Positions 8,507 to 16,969 are shown, counted from the stretch's first letter. The stretch: DNA of 64,000 bases from Thauera sp. (GCA_017302295.1 JAFLDS010000010.1:62001-126000), one strand, 5' to 3'. The notes: generated by a model from the letters alone, not told the origin. Numbers and translations are program-made.

Positions 8507-9568
8507 ATGCCCAAAAAATCCATCCCCCAGAATCACCGAGACCTCGGTGAATTCTTTCGATCCGTTGATCTCGCAGAGAACCGGACCGACATTCCCTCCG
8601 CAGAGGTTTTCACGGACGACGGCGTTGCTGAGCTTGAGCGCTCGGCCGACGCGAAGGACTCAGAGGTTCGCGCGCGCATCTCGGGTACTGCAAAGAAGCT
8701 TCGCCAGGTCGGCGGAAATAAACCTTTTGCTGTGGTTCCGCCCGATTGGGAAGCGTTTCTAGACGGCCTGGAGCAGTCCCATCCGAATTTCGTGGCGCTC
8801 ATTGAGGTGCTCCGGGATCAATTTGCGCTCACGACTCTCTTTGGTGATGGTCGTGTTTCCTTGCCGCCGGTGCTGCTCGATGGCCCCCCGGGAATTGGTA
8901 AAACCGACCTCGCGCTAACACTCGCTGCTTGGTTGAAGGCTCCTTTGCTGTGCCTTGATATGGCTTCGGCGCAAAGCGGAGCTGCGCTGGCCGGCAGCGA
9001 TGCTTTCTGGTCTAACTCGCAGCCCGGGAGGCTCTTTGATACCCTCGCGCTCGGTCCTGTTGCGAACCCGGTTGTGATGCTCGATGAACTTGACAAAGTC
9101 GCAACCGGAGGGAGGTACAGCCCGGAAGCAGCCCTGTATCAGCTCCTTGAGCCGAAGTCAGCTTCGCGATTTCGTGACCTATCAGTCCCGCAGGTGCCGC
9201 TCGATGCGAGTCATGTTTTCTGGATCGCAACGACGAACGTCGTAGAACTCTTGTCGACGCCGATTCGCTCGCGGTTTGTGGAGCTTTCAATTCCTGCCCC
9301 GACGCGTGAGCAAGTGCTAAAGATTGTCCATTCAATTTACGCGGGGCTTCGTGAGAGGAAAGTTTGGGGTCATGCGCTGCACGAAAGGCTGCCGGATGAC
9401 GTGGCGGACATGCTGGCCGATTGCACGCCGCGCGCGATTCGCGTTCATCTCGAGCGCGCCTGCGGCCGGGCTGCACGTCGGGGCCGTTCGGATCTCACCC
9501 GAGAAGATGTCGTCATCGAGAAAAAAACCGCACCTCGCCGCGTCATCGGCTTCACGGGGGATCTGTGA
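8507..9568 (+). CDS. AAA+ ATPase, Lon-like ATPase domain without protease
   Basis: The 353-residue product has Walker A GPPGIGKT at 126-133 and Walker B VVMLDELDK at 189-197, followed by a sensor-1-like IATTN and an arginine in PIRSRF, in the order seen in the ATPase module of Lon-type AAA+ proteins. There is no Lon protease domain and no transmembrane segment. The N-terminal 110 residues are not recognised. An AGGAG precedes the ATG. Its stop codon overlaps the GTG start of the exonuclease gene (GTGA), so the two are translationally coupled and probably work together on the mobile element; what the ATPase remodels is unknown. Confidence 0.75.
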   Translation: MPKKSIPQNHRDLGEFFRSVDLAENRTDIPSAEVFTDDGVAELERSADAKDSEVRARISGTAKKLRQVGGNKPFAVVPPDWEAFLDGLEQSHPNFVALIEVLRDQFALTTLFGDGRVSLPPVLLDGPPGIGKTDLALTLAAWLKAPLLCLDMASAQSGAALAGSDAFWSNSQPGRLFDTLALGPVANPVVMLDELDKVATGGRYSPEAALYQLLEPKSASRFRDLSVPQVPLDASHVFWIATTNVVELLSTPIRSRFVELSIPAPTREQVLKIVHSIYAGLRERKVWGHALHERLPDDVADMLADCTPRAIRVHLERACGRAARRGRSDLTREDVVIEKKTAPRRVIGFTGDL

Positions 9569-10068
9569 GGGTTTTCCTTGACACCGAGTTCACGAGCTTT
9601 GACGAGCCGAAATTGATCTCGCTTGGTCTTGTGACCGATACGGGCCAGTCGTGGTATGCCGAGCTGGCCGATGGCTGGACCATCGACGACTGCACCGATT
9701 TTGTACTTGAAACGGTCTTGCCGCTGCTGAGCAGCGATACGAAGAGCAGGTTAACGCGACGAGCTGCAGCGAGGGCTTTGGCGGATTGGTTGGTCCGTGT
9801 GTCTGGTGATGCCTTCCCAGTTATTGTGTTTGATGCCCAGTTCGACTGGCGACTGCTGGTTGGCCTCCTGTCCGAGAATGACCGAGGTGGCGGAGTCAGC
9901 ATGGCTCCTGTCCCGCTTTCTTGGCCTGGCAGCGCGATGGCCTACAGATGCAGCAACCTGCTCGAGGCGTGCCTTGGGAGCCATCCGCAGCGGCACCACG
10001 CACTTGTAGATGCGCTGGCGTTGCGTGGCGCAGTGCTTCAGACTGAGCGTGAGTTTCGCTGCACATGA
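9565..10068 (+). CDS. DEDDh-type 3'-5' exonuclease
   Basis: The 167-residue product begins MRVFLDTEFTSF, with D6 and E8 of the Exo I motif; FDAQFDW supplies the Exo II aspartate and HHALVDA the histidine and aspartate of Exo III, so all DEDDh residues appear present. It resembles small Rv2179c-like or DnaQ-like exonucleases. The GTG at 9565 is chosen over the longer upstream reading because it puts the DTE motif at the N-terminus as usual and overlaps the AAA+ stop by 4 bp. Its stop lies 10 bp from the convergent rep gene. RNA or DNA as substrate cannot be told from sequence. Confidence 0.75.
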   Translation: MRVFLDTEFTSFDEPKLISLGLVTDTGQSWYAELADGWTIDDCTDFVLETVLPLLSSDTKSRLTRRAAARALADWLVRVSGDAFPVIVFDAQFDWRLLVGLLSENDRGGGVSMAPVPLSWPGSAMAYRCSNLLEACLGSHPQRHHALVDALALRGAVLQTEREFRCT

Positions 10069-10077
10069 CTTCGAATC

Positions 10078-10920
10078 TCACTTTGATCGTTTAGGTCCTG
10101 TCATCCGTTCGAGGGCGGGAAGATAGTTCAAGAAAATTCCATGTCCGTTCGGGTAAATGATCCTGCATTCTTCGCATGCGATGATCTTCTGTACGTCGAG
10201 GCGAAGTTGGTGAGCGAGCTTTTCGAGCGCATCCCTGAAAGAGGCCGCACGGATGTACCAACACGATTTCTTCGTCTCGCCGCCAAGTGAAGACCAAAAA
10301 CGCTTGGCTTTTGTCGGGAAAAAAAGCCAATCCGAGTCCAGCGTTTTCGTGATGTAAGAGCCGATCTTTGCGACTCGAGTGAGCCTGTCGTCACGAATGT
10401 GGCGCGTGATGACGACGCGCGATCTCGATCCAGCCTCCGCTGTCCATGCCGAGCGCGCAACGTCGACGGGAATTGATGCATTGACTGCGATGTGAACGTG
10501 CCACTGACCGGATTTGTGCCGCTGCGGGACCGCAACGTACTGGAGGCGGCTGCCCCTGCGCCGAAGGGTGGCGATAAAGCGCGAGACGGCCCGTTTCCAG
10601 TCGTCGATGCTCCAAGCGCCTTCCGCCGGGGAGCGTGTCAGGGTGACAAGTCGATCGCAGCCGAAGGCCTTGACACGATGTCGAACGTCCCTGCGCGCTG
10701 CGCCAATTTTTCTGTTGAAGTCGCGCTCTTTTTCGCGGGCACTTGCCTTGTCGTCTTCAGGGTCAGCCTTCTTTCTTTTCACGGCCCGCATATCGACTTC
10801 ATAGCCGCCATTCTTAAACGAAGTCTTCTTGACGCGATAGATCTCGGAATCATCTTCGGTGTTCGAGATGTTACCGGATAACAAGTAAAGGTCGGGGTTG
10901 CTAAAATTGGTGGGCTGCAC
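10078..10920 (-). CDS. HUH-type rolling-circle replication initiator
   Basis: This 280-residue protein has the hallmarks of HUH endonucleases: LVTLTRSP (91-98) as motif 1, HVH at 141-143 as the metal-binding HUH pair, and Y199 in IGSYITK as the nicking tyrosine with K202 three residues on. Rolling-circle phage and plasmid initiators share this order. It would nick one strand and start rolling-circle replication of the element. The start is GTG, supported by TTGGAG 7 bp upstream. A perfect 9-bp hairpin sits immediately before that ribosome binding site. It converges with the exonuclease gene. Confidence 0.75.
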   Translation of the reverse strand: MQPTNFSNPDLYLLSGNISNTEDDSEIYRVKKTSFKNGGYEVDMRAVKRKKADPEDDKASAREKERDFNRKIGAARRDVRHRVKAFGCDRLVTLTRSPAEGAWSIDDWKRAVSRFIATLRRRGSRLQYVAVPQRHKSGQWHVHIAVNASIPVDVARSAWTAEAGSRSRVVITRHIRDDRLTRVAKIGSYITKTLDSDWLFFPTKAKRFWSSLGGETKKSCWYIRAASFRDALEKLAHQLRLDVQKIIACEECRIIYPNGHGIFLNYLPALERMTGPKRSK

Positions 10921-10936
10921 GGACGAACTCCAATAA

Positions 10937-10958
10937 CCCTCTGGCTCTCGCCAGAGGG
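10937..10958. other. Perfect hairpin upstream of the HUH initiator (possible origin or translational control)
   Basis: CCCTCTGGC, a 4-base loop TCTC, then GCCAGAGGG form a perfect 9-bp stem 16 bp before the GTG start of the rep gene. HUH initiators nick at or beside hairpins, so this may be part of the double-strand origin; it could equally shape the mRNA leader. No U run follows on either strand, so it is not an intrinsic terminator. Confidence 0.4.
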
Positions 10959-11415
10959 GGTTGGAGGATCTCCGCAGCAGCTCTCACTTCAAAAAACTGC
11001 TATTGAGGCAAGAGCGGGGTTGTGCCCAGCATTTAGCTCCCTTGCTCCCATAGCCAGTTCTGTCTCACTGGCAGACACTTCACGATCCAGACATGAAGCG
11101 TATGGGACCATTAACGCAGACCGGGGCTGCTTACCGATCTGCGCCGCGCGTACGTTTTTGCGCGCGATAAGGGTTGATAAACTAATTATAATATAAAGCT
11201 GTTAAAAAATACAGTAGTTGGCGGTCTTTTTTTTGCAGGACTTCTTCTCGGAAAAGGGCTGTCAAGGGTTGGAAAAGGATGCCCTTTTGTTAATCGAAAA
11301 GAAGCAATGTTTGTCCTTCTGCTCGAGGGAATAAGTGGAGGACTGCAGGGCGTTGGTGCAATAGAATGTCATCCATGCTGGCGGTGCCGGCGTTCCTGAC
11401 TGTTTGAGGTCGAGC
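10959..11415. other. Non-coding stretch with an AT-rich core (about 11160-11240)
   Basis: No gene was recognised. The part from 11170 to 11240 is strikingly AT-rich for this window (AAACTAATTATAATATAAAG, later a run of eight T) and contains a short inverted repeat CTGT...ACAG at 11199-11214. On the minus strand TATAAT could serve as a -10 box for the rep gene, but no good -35 is visible. An unwinding region of an element origin is an alternative. Confidence 0.3.
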
Positions 11416-11529
11416 ATGGCAGCGCGAACAATTAAGAATCCTGGGACAACCAAGCCGAAGTACCGCTGCCGGGTCACGAACTCGGCTGAGTACGGCCGTG
11501 CGCTGGTCAGTCGAGGCGACCTGACGATC
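11416..11529 (+). pseudogene. IS5-family transposase, N-terminal remnant
   Basis: The 38 codons contain KPKYRCRVTNSAEYGRALVS followed by RGDLTI, which resembles the conserved start of IS5-group transposases (the Y-R-V-x-N-W-x-E-Y-x-x-A-L-x-x-R-G-D-L-T pattern). After this the frame continues with unrelated residues, and no DDE catalytic core follows, so it is a truncated insertion sequence. It runs in frame towards the secreted protein gene at 11608, but that gene has its own ribosome binding site. Confidence 0.65.
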
Positions 11530-11607
11530 TCGTCAACGACAAAGACGTCGTCAAACACCTGCGAGACGGGCAACCATGTCGGTCTTGAAAACACAAGGAG
11601 CTTCACC

Positions 11608-11967
11608 ATGAACGCGAACTTCAAATCCCTGCTGTCCAAGAATGTTGCCCTGGCCCTGGTGATGGGGGCGCTCGCCCAGTCGGTGCTGGCTCAAGAGATG
11701 ATGGCCCCGAGGAGCCTTTCGGAGGCAGCGTTGGATGCGTTCAATACCTCGGAATGCGATCCGAAATTCATGGAGAAGGCCGCCAAGGCGCAATACATCA
11801 ACTACGAAGGCAATCACTTCGTGCTGGTCTTCACCGATGCCATGATGGACAACGGGGTCGAAGCCGACGGCGCAGAGCCGCTGATGATCGGACCGCTCAC
11901 CAAGGCCGCCACGGCGGCTGAGGCGGCCGCGTTCAAGGGGCGCCCCATCTGCAACGAGCCGTTTTGA
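11608..11967 (+). CDS. Small secreted protein of unknown function
   Basis: The 119-residue product is not one I recognise. It has a typical Sec signal peptide: a lysine near residue 13, a hydrophobic core VALALVMGALA, and a likely cleavage after VLA (residues about 28-30). The mature protein of about 90 residues has two cysteines (in SECDPKF and RPICNEPF) near its two ends that could form a disulfide. AAGGAG lies 7 bp before the ATG, which is why I start here and not at the longer in-frame ORF that begins in the transposase remnant. A short GC hairpin follows the stop. Confidence 0.6.
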   Translation: MNANFKSLLSKNVALALVMGALAQSVLAQEMMAPRSLSEAALDAFNTSECDPKFMEKAAKAQYINYEGNHFVLVFTDAMMDNGVEADGAEPLMIGPLTKAATAAEAAAFKGRPICNEPF

Positions 11968-11975
11968 CAAAGGCG

Positions 11976-11991
11976 CGCCCCAATAGGGGCG
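11976..11991 (+). terminator. Possible weak terminator hairpin after the secreted protein gene
   Basis: CGCCCC-AATA-GGGGCG forms a 6-bp GC stem 8 bp after the stop codon. No T run follows, so intrinsic termination is doubtful. Confidence 0.3.
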
Positions 11992-12388
11992 TGGTCATGA
12001 GGTAGGCCTGATGCGTTTCGTTTCGGGCCTTTCGATGAAGGCGGCGTGCTGTCTTCATCGAAATTCTTCCTCATCATGTTCTCTTTCAATCCCCTGGCCT
12101 ATTTGCTGGCAGCCGTGGCCGCATCTCCTGTGCCACCCAGCCTTCCTGCTGCCTTTCGAGACCGCGCTGGCGCCGATCCTCGACATTGCCGCCTGCGACG
12201 GCATGGCCGACCGGATCCGGGGCTTCGAGCCCTTGCCCACAGGCGGCCAGCTTTTCCTGGCCATCCAGGCTGCACCAGGACCAGTCAGGGCAGACGTCCA
12301 GCGAGTACGAGGCGCCGGTCTCGGGCCCTTGGGCGTCCTGTCTTCAGATGAGGGCTGCACTCGCGGGGCTTATGGCCGGTGTTCTATT
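11992..12388. other. Stretch without a convincing gene
   Basis: Several overlapping short ORFs cross this stretch. One reading from 12076 begins with a hydrophobic, signal-like FNPLAYLLAAVAAS and then turns into arginine-rich residues, as a frameshifted gene would; another frame reads more normally further on (about 12155-12240). It may be a decayed gene, but no family is recognisable. Confidence 0.3.
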
Positions 12389-13864
12389 TCACTGCTGCCT
12401 GTTGGGGGCGCGTCTCACTTTCATCTTTTGTTTCGAGAAGGGCTGGAAGGCTACGTCATATTTGACGCATTCCAGTTCCGCCTGAAGTGTTGGGAAGTCA
12501 AACATTAGAGCCACGTCGCCGCCCGTGTATACAGAGTCCTGGGTGCCGGGGATCTCGTGGCCGGCGAGGCGGTTTCGATGTCCGTCATTGATATTTGCCA
12601 GCCGAAGTTTGCTGATAAGCGTTGAGCGGAATGAATGAAAAGCTTTTTCAGACCTTCTGATGGCATCACCTTCGGCTGACTCCGAGGCTGTTCCAACTCC
12701 ACACCGGCGACGGTATTCGGTGAAGCGCCTGCCTGCTTCTTTCGAGAAGTCGTTCGCACGAGCGGAGCTCTCGGGAAGTTCTGGAAAAATTCGACCAGAT
12801 TTTACTGAGCGCACGTAGTCGATGATTCCGAGCTCAATGAGCTTTGAGTGCAGGGGGATGATTCTTCGTGAACTCGTGGTCTTCAATCGCTTGTGGCTTA
12901 CTGTGTTGTCATCGAGAAGCGAGATCGTCGGGACGCCGCTGTGCTCAGAAAAGTCTCCGCATGTGAGCTGACAGAGTTCATTCAGTCGTGCGCCGGTGAA
13001 AAGTCCGAGCAATGGGAGCCAGTATTCGCTCGCGTACGAAAAGCCGCCGTGCTTGTATTCGTCGGACTCAAACAGGGCTTTCAGATCAGTCTCGTCAAGC
13101 TGTACGTATGTTTTGTGTGTGACCTTCCCCGGATATCTGAAAAGGCCGGAAAAGTTGTTCGCAATGATTGCCTTTTCCGCAGCCCAGCGAAACAACGCGC
13201 AGGCGCGGAGGAGACGCTGCTTTCTTGTCGAGGGCGAGCCTCCTGTGTCCGAGGTGAACACTTTCGACTGAAAGGTGGCGATGTCGTCGGCTGTGACGTC
13301 CGAGATGGGCTTGTCGCCGATGGTCTCGACGAGCGCGCGAATGTGGGGTAAGTGGTCGTATCGCGCGGTGTCCTCGCCGTCCTTCCAGTAGCCACCCTTG
13401 ATCTTTTCTGCCTTGTAGTCTTCGAACGTCTGGAGGATCGTCTTCGCTGCTTGTGGTCGGAGGGGCGAGCGGTCGATGAAAGTCTTCGGAAGTTGCCGGG
13501 GTTGCTGTGCTTCGCGAATCAGCGTTGAGAGCCCGCCCAGGATCGTGCCGGTTAGGTCTTTCTCGTCCGGTTTGGCATCGATGCTGAAAGCTTGGAGTTG
13601 GCCGTTCTCATAAAAAGCGGTCTCGATGGTCAGGGGGCGGATTTTGTTGCGGTCGATTGGGGGCATGGCGCGCAGGCGTTCAAAGAGGGCATCCGTTAGG
13701 GCTGCTCGAAGTCGTGCGCGAATGATAGCGGTCGGCCTGTGTGTGGTGCCGAGGGATTCCGTCACCATCGATGTCGTAAACAGGTCTCGGAGATCGTGAG
13801 GGACACGCCGCCGGAAGTAGAAGGTGGTCTGGTGACGTGATCGTGTGAGGTGGTGCTTAGTCAT
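12389..13864 (-). CDS. Tyrosine recombinase / phage-type integrase
   Basis: The 491-residue protein has an N-terminal arm (YFRRRVPHDLRDLF) like that of DUF6538-type integrases, a core-binding region, and a catalytic domain with R293 (GARLNELCQL), H410 and R413 (HSFRSTL), H436 (AGHEIP) and the nucleophile Y446 (SVYTGG): the full R-H-R-H-Y set. The ATG at 13864 is chosen because the family arm starts there and AAGGTG lies just upstream; the longer reading reaches to 13930 but starts with unrelated residues. The gene lies about 90 bp from the 3' end of tRNA-Met, the usual layout for an island integrated in a tRNA gene, and would excise or insert this island. Confidence 0.9.
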   Translation of the reverse strand: MTKHHLTRSRHQTTFYFRRRVPHDLRDLFTTSMVTESLGTTHRPTAIIRARLRAALTDALFERLRAMPPIDRNKIRPLTIETAFYENGQLQAFSIDAKPDEKDLTGTILGGLSTLIREAQQPRQLPKTFIDRSPLRPQAAKTILQTFEDYKAEKIKGGYWKDGEDTARYDHLPHIRALVETIGDKPISDVTADDIATFQSKVFTSDTGGSPSTRKQRLLRACALFRWAAEKAIIANNFSGLFRYPGKVTHKTYVQLDETDLKALFESDEYKHGGFSYASEYWLPLLGLFTGARLNELCQLTCGDFSEHSGVPTISLLDDNTVSHKRLKTTSSRRIIPLHSKLIELGIIDYVRSVKSGRIFPELPESSARANDFSKEAGRRFTEYRRRCGVGTASESAEGDAIRRSEKAFHSFRSTLISKLRLANINDGHRNRLAGHEIPGTQDSVYTGGDVALMFDFPTLQAELECVKYDVAFQPFSKQKMKVRRAPNRQQ

Positions 13865-13955
13865 GGATGTGCGACACCTTTGTGTCACACCCTGACAGCC
13901 TCGCGGCAACAAAAAAGCCGCTGACTCCAAAGAATCAGCGGCTTAGGCAATTTTG

Positions 13956-13990
13956 TGGTGGTGATGGGCGGAATCGAACCGCCGACCTAT
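13956..13990. other. Inferred attachment site at the 3' end of tRNA-Met
   Basis: The integrase gene lies directly beyond the 3' end of the tRNA, and tRNA 3' halves are standard targets of this recombinase family. The left copy of the repeat was searched for by eye in the island and not found, so it should lie left of base 1. Confidence 0.45.
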
Positions 13991-14032
13991 GGGTTATGAA
14001 TCCATCGCTCTAACCGTCTGAGCTACATCACC
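13956..14032 (-). tRNA. tRNA-Met (CAU)
   Basis: The 77-nt gene folds as a standard tRNA: acceptor stem GGTGATG/CATCACC, D arm GCTC...GAGC, anticodon loop TTCATAA with anticodon CAU, T arm GGCGG-TTCGATT-CCGCC, and an encoded CCA end after discriminator A. The last anticodon-stem pair is an A-C mismatch. The acceptor stem starts with a paired G, unlike initiator tRNA, so it is elongator tRNA-Met; a CAU tRNA-Ile (lysidine type) is the less likely alternative. The island integrase adjoins its 3' end. Confidence 0.93.
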
Positions 14033-14045
14033 AACCGAGCGCGCG

Positions 14046-14075
14046 AATATAGCGGGTCGGAAGAGGTCGAGTCAA
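14046..14075 (-). promoter_or_regulatory. Promoter of tRNA-Met
   Basis: On the minus strand TTGACT (14075-14070) and TATATT (14051-14046) are separated by 18 bp and the -10 box ends 13 bp before the first base of the mature tRNA. This fits a sigma-70 promoter. Confidence 0.65.
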
Positions 14076-14125
14076 CAGCCGTCGATGTGTGCCGCTTCTT
14101 ACGCTACGCCTCGTCGGTCTGCGGT

Positions 14126-14153
14126 TTGAAGTGCGTAAGTATTGATTTATAAG
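14126..14153 (+). promoter_or_regulatory. Candidate sigma-70 promoter of the miaB operon
   Basis: TTGAAG (14126-14131) and TATAAG (14148-14153) with a 16-bp spacer lie about 110 bp upstream of the first gene of the miaB-lnt run. No better pair was seen in 14033-14260. Confidence 0.5.
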
Positions 14154-14260
14154 GGTTTTGCATTGACATTCGGGGGTCGATCCGACATCATGCGAGGCCT
14201 TCCCAGCCTGACGCTGGCTTGTCCGGAGTCGCCTTGCGCCGCTTTCGCTTGAATTCCTTG

Positions 14261-14587
14261 ATGCGTCTTCCCGCCGTGTTCGCTGCGCTGACCGTTCTGT
14301 CGGTTTCGCTGAGTGGGGCGGCGTTGGCCGGTGTGCCGCGCATGATTCCGCCCGAAGCGAAGAAAGTGGTGATGGACTTCGCCGGCAATGGTGCGGTCGC
14401 GGTGGGTGACAAGGCGATGAAGCTGAGCCCCGGCGCGCAGATCCGCGACGCCGAGAACCGCCTGATGTTGCAGGGCGCCGTGCGCGGTGAGTACAGGGTG
14501 CGCGCCATCGTCGATATCAACGGGCAGGTCAGCCGGGTGTGGATCCTCACGCCCCAAGAGATCGCCGCGCCCGACCCCAAGCAGTAA
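14261..14587 (+). CDS. Small secreted protein of unknown function upstream of miaB
   Basis: The 108-residue product starts MRLPAVFAALTVLSVS with a signal peptide likely cleaved after ALA (about residue 23). The mature part is short, without cysteines, and reads like a conserved periplasmic protein (IPPEAKKVVMDFAGNG, then LSPGAQIRDAENRLMLQG). I start at the ATG rather than the in-frame TTG at 14219 because the ATG gives a normal signal peptide; the longer form would add 14 residues. miaB begins 21 bp after its stop, so the two are probably co-transcribed. I do not recognise a function. Confidence 0.65.
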   Translation: MRLPAVFAALTVLSVSLSGAALAGVPRMIPPEAKKVVMDFAGNGAVAVGDKAMKLSPGAQIRDAENRLMLQGAVRGEYRVRAIVDINGQVSRVWILTPQEIAAPDPKQ

Positions 14588-14608
14588 TCCAGCAGTGAAT
14601 TCCCCTCA

Positions 14609-15961
14609 ATGAAGAAACTCTACATCCGCACCTTCGGGTGCCAGATGAACGAGTACGACTCCGACAAGATGGCGGACGTGCTCGGTGCCAACGAAGAACT
14701 GGTCAAGACCGACAACCCCGAAGAGGCGGACGTGATCCTGTTCAACACCTGTTCGGTGCGCGAGAAGGCGCAGGAGCGGGTGTTCCACGACCTTGGCCGG
14801 GTGCGGCTGCTGAAGCAGGCCAAGCCCGACCTGATCATCGGCGTCGGCGGCTGCGTGGCCAGCCAGGAAGGCGAGGCCATCGTCAAGCGCGCACCTTATG
14901 TGGACGTGGTGTTCGGGCCGCAGACGCTGCACCGCCTGCCGACGCTGATCGAGGCGCGCAAGAAGACCGGTCGCTCGCAGGTGGACATCTCCTTCCCCGA
15001 GATCGAGAAGTTCGACGCCATGCCGCCGGCGCGCGTCGAGGGCGCCAGCGCCTTCGTGTCGATCATGGAAGGCTGCTCCAAGTACTGCACCTTCTGCGTC
15101 GTGCCCTACACCCGCGGCGAGGAAGTGTCGCGTCCGCTGGAGGACGTGCTGGCCGAGGTCGCCGGCCTGGCGGCGCAGGGTGTGAAGGAAGTGACGCTGC
15201 TGGGCCAGAACGTGAATGCCTGGCGCGGCGAGCTGACGCGAGAGGACGGCGAGCAGGGCGACTTCGCCTTCCTGCTCGAATGCGTGGCCGAGATTCCCGG
15301 CATCGAGCGCATCCGCTACACCACCTCGCATCCGCGCGAGATGACACAGCGCCTGATCGACTGCTACGCCAAGATCCCCAAACTGGTGTCGCAGCTGCAT
15401 CTGCCGGTGCAGTCGGGCTCGGACCGTGTGCTGGCGGCGATGAAGCGCGGTTACTCGGTGCTGGAGTTCAAGTCCGTCGTGCGCAAGCTGCGCGCGGCGC
15501 GGCCGGACCTGTCGCTCACCTCCGACTTCATTGTCGGCTTCCCCGGCGAGACCGCGGAAGACTTCGACAAGACGATGAAGCTGATCGACGAGATCGGCTT
15601 CGACGGCTCATTCAGCTTTGTTTACAGCTCGCGCCCCGGTACGCCGGCAGCCGACCTCGAAGACCCGGTGCCGCAGGAAACCAAGCTGCGCTGGCTGGCG
15701 CGGCTGCAGAAGCGCATCGACGAGCAGTACCAGGCCAACAGCGAGGCGATGGTCGGCTCGGTGCAGCGCATCCTGGTGGAAGGCTCGGCGAAGAAGAACG
15801 CCGAGGTCGAGATGATGGGCCGCACCGACAACAACCGCGTGGTGAACTTCGCCGCCTCGTCGCCCAACCGCGACCGCCTGATCGGCCAGTTCCTCGACGT
15901 GCGCATCACCGCCGCGCTGCCGCACAGCCTGCGCGGCGAAATCCTGACCCGGGAATCCTGA
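14609..15961 (+). CDS. miaB: tRNA-2-methylthio-N6-dimethylallyladenosine synthase MiaB
   Basis: MiaB adds the methylthio group at C2 of i6A37 in tRNAs that read codons starting with U. The 450-residue protein has the MTTase N-terminal cluster cysteines C11 (CQMN), C48 (NTCSV) and C82 (GGCVA), the radical-SAM cluster C156, C160 and C163 (CSKYCTFC), and a C-terminal TRAM domain. This is full length. phoH follows immediately (ATG at 15962), the usual miaB-phoH-ybeY-corC-lnt arrangement of proteobacteria. Confidence 0.97.
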   Translation: MKKLYIRTFGCQMNEYDSDKMADVLGANEELVKTDNPEEADVILFNTCSVREKAQERVFHDLGRVRLLKQAKPDLIIGVGGCVASQEGEAIVKRAPYVDVVFGPQTLHRLPTLIEARKKTGRSQVDISFPEIEKFDAMPPARVEGASAFVSIMEGCSKYCTFCVVPYTRGEEVSRPLEDVLAEVAGLAAQGVKEVTLLGQNVNAWRGELTREDGEQGDFAFLLECVAEIPGIERIRYTTSHPREMTQRLIDCYAKIPKLVSQLHLPVQSGSDRVLAAMKRGYSVLEFKSVVRKLRAARPDLSLTSDFIVGFPGETAEDFDKTMKLIDEIGFDGSFSFVYSSRPGTPAADLEDPVPQETKLRWLARLQKRIDEQYQANSEAMVGSVQRILVEGSAKKNAEVEMMGRTDNNRVVNFAASSPNRDRLIGQFLDVRITAALPHSLRGEILTRES

Positions 15962-16969
15962 ATGGCGAAAACCCTGGAAGTCTTTTTCGAGCCGGTCGAC
16001 AACCCGCGGCTGGCCCGGATGTGCGGTGCGCTGGAAGAAAACCTGCGCCAGATCGAGAACGCCTTCGACATCACCATCAGCCGCCGCGCCGAGCACTTCA
16101 CGCTGCACGGCCATCCGTCGCAGGTGCTGCGCGGCGAGATGGCGCTGAAGCATTTCTACGAGCGCGCCGACAAGGATCTGTCGGTGGACGACGTGCAGCT
16201 CGCGCTGATCGAGATCGCCACCCGTGGCAACGGCGACGCCGGCGCGCAGCCCGCGCCGGTGCTGCTGACGCGGCGCACCGAACTGCACGGCCGCACGCCG
16301 CGTCAGGTGGAATATCTGCGCCACATCCAGGACCACGACATCACCTTCGGCATCGGCCCGGCCGGCACCGGCAAGACTTACCTGGCGGTGGCGAGCGCGG
16401 TGGATGCCTTCGAGCGCGACCTGGTCGAACGTATCATCCTGACGCGGCCGGCGGTGGAAGCAGGCGAGCGCCTGGGCTTTCTGCCCGGCGATCTGGCGCA
16501 GAAGGTCGACCCCTATCTGCGTCCGCTGTACGACGCTCTGTACGACCTGATGGGCTTCGACCGCGTCGCCAAGCTCTTCGAGCGCAGCCTGATCGAGATC
16601 GCGCCGCTCGCCTTCATGCGCGGGCGCACGTTGAACAACGCCTTCATCATCCTCGACGAGGCGCAGAACACCACGCCCGAGCAGATGAAGATGTTCCTCA
16701 CCCGCATCGGCTTCGGTGCCAAGGCGGTCGTCACCGGCGACCTCACCCAGGTCGACCTGCCGCGCGGCCAGCGCAGCGGCCTGCGCGAGGCGCGCGACGT
16801 GCTGGCCCAGGTGCGCGGCATTGCCTTCACCGAATTCCAGAAGGAAGACGTGGTGCGCCACCCGCTGGTGGCGCGCATTGTCGAAGCCTATGACAACAAG
16901 GCCGCGCGCGAGGCGAAAGCCAGTGCCGCGGGCGATGCAGCGGGGGGAAAGGTAGATGGCCAAGGCTGA
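15962..16969 (+). CDS. ybeZ: PhoH family ATPase (YbeZ)
   Basis: This 335-residue PhoH-like P-loop ATPase has Walker A GPAGTGKT at 132-139 and a Walker B ILDEAQN (about 226-232). An N-terminal KH-like part precedes the ATPase domain. In other bacteria YbeZ partners YbeY in rRNA processing. It starts directly after the miaB stop and its end overlaps the ybeY start by 14 bp, so the products are likely translated together. The lysine- and alanine-rich tail is variable in the family. Confidence 0.93.
   Translation: MAKTLEVFFEPVDNPRLARMCGALEENLRQIENAFDITISRRAEHFTLHGHPSQVLRGEMALKHFYERADKDLSVDDVQLALIEIATRGNGDAGAQPAPVLLTRRTELHGRTPRQVEYLRHIQDHDITFGIGPAGTGKTYLAVASAVDAFERDLVERIILTRPAVEAGERLGFLPGDLAQKVDPYLRPLYDALYDLMGFDRVAKLFERSLIEIAPLAFMRGRTLNNAFIILDEAQNTTPEQMKMFLTRIGFGAKAVVTGDLTQVDLPRGQRSGLREARDVLAQVRGIAFTEFQKEDVVRHPLVARIVEAYDNKAAREAKASAAGDAAGGKVDGQG

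Noticed and set aside
12011-12508. 166-codon ORF in the gap before the integrase
   Set aside because: It overlaps the 3' end of the integrase by about 120 bp, has no clear ribosome binding site and changes character midway, as in decayed sequence.
13956-14032. Initiator tRNA-fMet or tRNA-Ile2 as the identity of the CAU tRNA
   Set aside because: The acceptor stem begins with a normal G-C pair, unlike initiator tRNA; the overall sequence fits elongator Met better than Ile2, though the latter cannot be fully excluded without a tRNA model.
14638-16893. Very long plus-strand ORF in another frame across miaB and phoH (751 codons)
   Set aside because: Arginine/alanine/glycine-rich translation without motifs; it is the shifted-frame shadow of miaB and phoH in GC-rich DNA.
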